Shown here in pieces: positions 60,706 through 64,000 of a stretch of DNA of 64,000 nt; position 1 is the stretch's first letter, and every line of letters starts with the position of its first letter. A program made the translations under genes and the position numbers. Source of the DNA: Cerina litoralis (GTDB lineage: Bacteria > Bacteroidota > Bacteroidia > Flavobacteriales > Flavobacteriaceae); NCBI GenBank assembly GCA_022008415.1, contig JAIRBC010000001.1, positions 310,001 through 374,000 of the forward strand, given 5' to 3'. The notes below the pieces were generated by a model. It did no database searches, had not been told where the DNA came from, and saw only the letters and a list, made by a program, of their open reading frames with translations.

Positions 60706-61914
60706 GAGGATGGTCCCTATTCCTACCCCGAGAACCTTTATGGCAATTGCGTCCAATTGGTCTTCGTTTCCAATGAAGTGAAAGACACTGTGGTCGTGGA
60801 CCATTTTTTCTCCCGGCTTTAAAAAGGCGGCGGGCGATACGCTCTCGATCTCAAAAAAGGGCCCCATCTGTGAGCCGTCCTCCAAAGGACCGTCGTTATA
60901 GGCGTTGATGGCGTCCCCAGTAAAGGGATCCTTGTCCGGTGTCCATTCCTGGTTTAGGTACACCGCATTCCGTTCCAGATCAAATAGGGTAATGGTCAGC
61001 AGTTGGTCAGTAGGGTCATAACTCCCCGCTACGTTTTTGGCCCTTTGCGGGGGTACGCCCAGCTTTCCCCGATATTTTCCATCCGCCTTAAAGAAAATGG
61101 TGTTGTCTGCATATACGATCCTATCTTCGGGGATTTCCCCAAAATAATCGGTCGTGGCAATTTTTCCCTTAGCGTCTTCTCGGTAGGGGATTACGATGGT
61201 GGTCCTATCCGAGGGCGGGAACATATCTAGCATCCAGATACAAGGAGCACCGGTTTTCTCGGTCCAAGGATTCTGACCGGTGTTGACGATCTCATTGCTG
61301 GTTTTGTATCCTACGAATTTCAGTTGCCCAAGATCGATCTGCAAAAGATTTTCTATTTGTTGGGCATCCAAGATCTGAACGTTCCGCACGGCCTTAATTT
61401 CCAACTGTGTATACGCGTAGTTCCGCAAGGACATCTCCTTTTCCATACGTACTCCCGTAGCGCTCTTATCCGTCACCTTCCAACTTTCGGAATCTATGGG
61501 CGGAGGCGTTTTCCAATGGTCAAAGGTCATTTCTTGTCCCTGTGAAAAGAAAAGGGAGAACTTGCCTCCTTCGGGCCCCAGCCAGAACCTATTTTCCCCT
61601 CCATACGCGTTCATGTGGGGATCCAGGTCCCCGAGGAACGCCTTGTAGTTGATCCAGCCCAAACTCTTGCCCTTATCTCCCGATGCCGAGGAAGTAAAGA
61701 CCTTGGCCTGGTATTTTGGGGAGACCAGGACCACGGCACTTTCGCTTTTTAGGATTACCAGATCTTTGTCCTTGTTTTCCAGGAATTCCCGGTCATGGCC
61801 CAGGCTGCCTTTTCCGTGAGAAGGTTCTTCCATTTTTTTATCTTTTTTGGTCTGCTGACCGCAGCCAACGAGTAAAAGCATTCCGAGGAGGAGATAATTT
61901 AGGTTGTTTTTCAT
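60694..61914 (-). CDS. DUF6786 family lipoprotein
   Basis: 406 residues with lipobox LLVGC. The DUF6786 pattern runs from DKDLVILKSESAVVLVSPKY through YGGENRFWLGPEGGKFSLFF and LRNYAYTQLEIKAVRNVQIL to the C-terminal GPFFEIESVSPAAFLKPGE. Function is unknown; relatives are near glycan-use genes in Bacteroidota. The GH172 gene ends 86 bases upstream, so both may be one unit. Confidence 0.85.
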   Translation of the reverse strand: MKNNLNYLLLGMLLLVGCGQQTKKDKKMEEPSHGKGSLGHDREFLENKDKDLVILKSESAVVLVSPKYQAKVFTSSASGDKGKSLGWINYKAFLGDLDPHMNAYGGENRFWLGPEGGKFSLFFSQGQEMTFDHWKTPPPIDSESWKVTDKSATGVRMEKEMSLRNYAYTQLEIKAVRNVQILDAQQIENLLQIDLGQLKFVGYKTSNEIVNTGQNPWTEKTGAPCIWMLDMFPPSDRTTIVIPYREDAKGKIATTDYFGEIPEDRIVYADNTIFFKADGKYRGKLGVPPQRAKNVAGSYDPTDQLLTITLFDLERNAVYLNQEWTPDKDPFTGDAINAYNDGPLEDGSQMGPFFEIESVSPAAFLKPGEKMVHDHSVFHFIGNEDQLDAIAIKVLGVGIGTILKKS

Positions 61915-61999
61915 TGCCCATGTTATTGTTAAGCTATTGCAGATTTATCCTTGCCCCTTCACCTTGGATCTTATGCCCTTTATAACCTATAACCGGCCA

Positions 62000-63151
62000 C
62001 TAATTAACTTCCAGTTCGTCCTTGGAAGGCAGCTTGGGAAACGGGGCGTGGGGTTCCGTTTGGTACCAGTACGTTACGGAGCTGATATCCGATTTTTGGG
62101 GAAGGTAACGGCCTCCGCTCCTCCAGCCCAAGTCCTGAATGGTTACCCTCAACGATTTCTCGAACCGTATGGGATCTTGGATATGCCAGCGATATAGACC
62201 AAAGCGCTGTTGGGAATTGTAAAGCCCGTCCGGGCGTATAACCTGGTGTAACCCGGAATACGCCGTGGAAAACTCCTCGTATTCGTGGGTCTTTTTGTTC
62301 TCGAAGTTATAGGATCCCAAAAAGTAGTCCTCCGTCCCCGTTCCGTTGATGGTGGGGAATTCCTTGTCCCCGTCCATAAAGAATTTTATCTCCCCTTCGC
62401 CCCACCATCCCTTGTTGTTCACCTGCCAGGCCATGTAGGTCCCCACATACTGGCCTTTGCCCCTTATGCCATCTACCAGGGTGTACAACGAGCCTTTCGT
62501 AGGATTGCTCCTCCTAAACTGGGCGTGAAAATAGGCGGCATCCTTGGGAACGTCGGTCAACGTATAATCGATCTGATAGTAGAGGTACATTTCCTTTTCC
62601 CCGATGTTCTCCATAGTGATCTTGCATTTTTTTCGGAAGGGCATGGGCCAATAGGAGTTAAATGCACTGCCCGGATTTACCGTTACGGGAATGGAGTTCA
62701 GGGGAGCGTATTCTCCCCAGCCCATACCGAAGAAATCCCCTACGGGAACTTCGACCGAGGGTTTTTTTTCATCGTCCCAATAAATGCGCAAGATAGAATA
62801 GCGCCAATTCCCCGTAGGGGTAAGCCACATGTGTTGTATTGCTCCTTCTTCGTTTATTTCGGCCATGGTAAAGGTTTGCCCGGGTGCTATTTTAACAGAG
62901 GGGCTCACCTTCCATCCCTGCCCCAGATCCCGGGCGGCATTGCTTCCGGTTCCGTTGCCAGGTATTGCCATACCGCCTTTTCCCGGTGCTCCCGTAAAGT
63001 TTTCGGGGCTTATGGACCTGGTCTTTGCATCGGATAGTAGAAAGATGTTGCCGATATTTGGATTCAGGCCATTGTATTTTCCATTGTTCTGGGCACGGGA
63101 GTAAAAAGTACAGACGACCGATAAGATTAAAATGACGAGTAGTTTTTTCAT
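62000..63151 (-). CDS. DUF2961 / glycoside hydrolase family 172 protein
   Basis: 383 residues from the ATG at 63151. Signal peptide MKKLLVILILSVVCTFYSRA. Blocks GAIQHMWLTPTGNWRYSILR, IYWDDEKKPSVEVPVGDFFG, YWPMPFRKKCKITMENIG, FYFHAQFRR-like AYFHAQFRRSNPT and GTGTEDYFLGSYNFENK are GH172 hallmarks; the catalytic carboxylates sit in the GTEDY and MWLTPTG-side motifs. GH172 acts on furanose sugars such as D-fructofuranosides or D-arabinofuranosides. Confidence 0.88.
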   Translation of the reverse strand: MKKLLVILILSVVCTFYSRAQNNGKYNGLNPNIGNIFLLSDAKTRSISPENFTGAPGKGGMAIPGNGTGSNAARDLGQGWKVSPSVKIAPGQTFTMAEINEEGAIQHMWLTPTGNWRYSILRIYWDDEKKPSVEVPVGDFFGMGWGEYAPLNSIPVTVNPGSAFNSYWPMPFRKKCKITMENIGEKEMYLYYQIDYTLTDVPKDAAYFHAQFRRSNPTKGSLYTLVDGIRGKGQYVGTYMAWQVNNKGWWGEGEIKFFMDGDKEFPTINGTGTEDYFLGSYNFENKKTHEYEEFSTAYSGLHQVIRPDGLYNSQQRFGLYRWHIQDPIRFEKSLRVTIQDLGWRSGGRYLPQKSDISSVTYWYQTEPHAPFPKLPSKDELEVN

Positions 63152-63296
63152 GGTGGGTTGTTTGAAAGACACGTTAAAATTGAGATGTGCTGTATCAAAA
63201 ATAAACAAAATCACAATATGTTAAAACCCGGCGTATTTTATGACCGGAGTTAAACTTTTTGCGTTTAGGACGACAAACGCAATTCTAAGGAAAACA

Positions 63297-64000
63297 TTAC
63301 CTACCGGGCTCTACATGGATAAGGACGTCCGAAATTTCGGGGAGTTGAAGGATGAGCTCATTTTTAAGGCGGTGTGCTATCGCGTGGCCCTGGACTACCG
63401 TAATACCTCCGTTGACGATCAGGTGAAGATCTACGTGATAGGAAAGTCCTGATTTGCGGACGTGGCACTTTTCGGTATCGATAACCCCGTCCACGGTTAT
63501 GGCGATATCCCTTATTTGCGACACCAGGTCATCGTATACATGTTCGTCCATAATTTCTCCCAGGGCAGGTCTAAAAATAAGATAGGCGTTGTAAACGATG
63601 ATGCCCGAGGCCAAGAGTGCCGCCCAATCATCGGCGGCCTCATACCCCTTGCCCATATAAATGGCAATGGATATCCCTATAAAGGCCATCAAAGAGGTAA
63701 TGGCATCGCTTCTGTGGTGCCAGGCATCGGCCTTTAAGGAGGTGCTTTTGGTCTCCTTCCCTTTTTTTGAAACAACACGATAGAAGAGCTCCTTTAGGAC
63801 AACAACGGCACCCAATACGATTAAGGTATATTTTTCAGGTACCTGGTGGGGGGTTCTTATATGTTGGATACTTTCATAGGCAATAATGGTCGCCGAAATG
63901 ACCAGGAACCCGACCACGGCAAAGGTCACCAAAGGTTCCGCCCGTCCGTGGCCGTAAGGATGGTTTTCATCTGGAGGCTTGGTGGCGTATTTTAATCCGA
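63297..64000 (-). CDS. Cation diffusion facilitator (CDF) metal transporter, 5' end outside
   Basis: 234 codons to the edge of the window, still open. Upstream of the last possible start the frame continues and reads KPPDENHPYGHGRAEPL at about 63951, so the true start is beyond 64000. The CDF motif HPYGHGRAE and the DAWHHRSDAITSL zinc-site segment are present, and the C-terminal cytoplasmic domain (EKCHVRKSGLSYHVDLHLIV) is complete. Exports Zn2+ or another divalent metal. Confidence 0.92.
   Translation of the reverse strand, partial: GLKYATKPPDENHPYGHGRAEPLVTFAVVGFLVISATIIAYESIQHIRTPHQVPEKYTLIVLGAVVVLKELFYRVVSKKGKETKSTSLKADAWHHRSDAITSLMAFIGISIAIYMGKGYEAADDWAALLASGIIVYNAYLIFRPALGEIMDEHVYDDLVSQIRDIAITVDGVIDTEKCHVRKSGLSYHVDLHLIVNGGITVVQGHAIAHRLKNELILQLPEISDVLIHVEPGR

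Noticed and set aside
1-64000. CRISPR array, IS element, prophage
   Set aside because: No regularly spaced repeats, no transposase or integrase, no phage structural gene seen anywhere in the window.

Overview
This window looks like chromosomal DNA of a marine or environmental Flavobacteriaceae (Bacteroidota), near the Zobellia/Maribacter/Arenibacter type. Four things point there. Several upstream regions carry the Bacteroidota promoter pattern TTG-N19..22-TAnnTTTG. Many products are lipoproteins or secreted enzymes. Some families are typical of Flavobacteriia (DUF6090, DUF6786, TrpB2, ALDH7 next to 3-hydroxyanthranilate dioxygenase). The gene content is rich in polysaccharide and sulfate-ester enzymes. 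No plasmid, phage, IS element or CRISPR array is visible. This is assignment by gene content, not by a marker gene.

Layout. 1-1300: tail of an unidentified gene, an SMP-30-like lipoprotein and tRNA-Lys(CTT) with a clear terminator. 1525-4950: Tat-exported phospholipase C and small proteins. 5063-13788: catabolic block on the minus strand, with a PSD1/DUF1549/DUF1553 protein, a DUF1501 protein and a sulfatase as one transcription unit, then a PIG-L deacetylase and a sialate O-acetylesterase as another. 14231-29702: accessory block with an O-methyltransferase beside a broken Crp/Fnr gene, a beta-propeller glycosidase, an SDR, an unusual HTH-membrane-serine-hydrolase fusion, four VOC proteins, methyltransferases, TrpB2, an esterase and a GH16 enzyme. 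29974-35616: AT-rich accessory island with a three-gene XRE/McrB-like/DUF2357 (McrC-like) system and a dinD-like gene interrupted by two in-frame TAA codons. 35769-43611: fructokinase, class II ribonucleotide reductase, phosphatase, acyl-ACP desaturase, HHH and OmpA proteins. 43612-44183: gene-less stretch with two strong plus-strand terminators and one good promoter, probably small RNA genes. 44184-58855: ALDH7 and 3-hydroxyanthranilate dioxygenase, CAP and lipocalin-like lipoproteins, CvpA, glycerol-3-phosphate dehydrogenases of both types (GlpD, GpsA), MscS channel, a phytanoyl-CoA dioxygenase-like enzyme and a NEW3/ABC export unit. 59150-64000: SulP transporter, DUF6786 and GH172 proteins, and a CDF metal transporter running off the end.

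How they work together. The sulfatase, PSD1/DUF1501 pair, esterases, GH16, GH172 and propeller glycosidase suggest use of decorated or sulfated algal polysaccharides, although no SusC/SusD pair is present. GlpD and GpsA cover both directions of the glycerol-3-phosphate/DHAP interconversion. The XRE-McrB-DUF2357 operon is a likely modification-dependent restriction defence. The observations most worth following are the HTH-membrane-serine-hydrolase fusion, a family of about seven degenerate intergenic elements all oriented the same way upstream of minus-strand genes, the tandem non-coding transcription units near 44 kb, and the exact TTGAC-N4-GTCAA palindrome left beside the broken Crp/Fnr gene.
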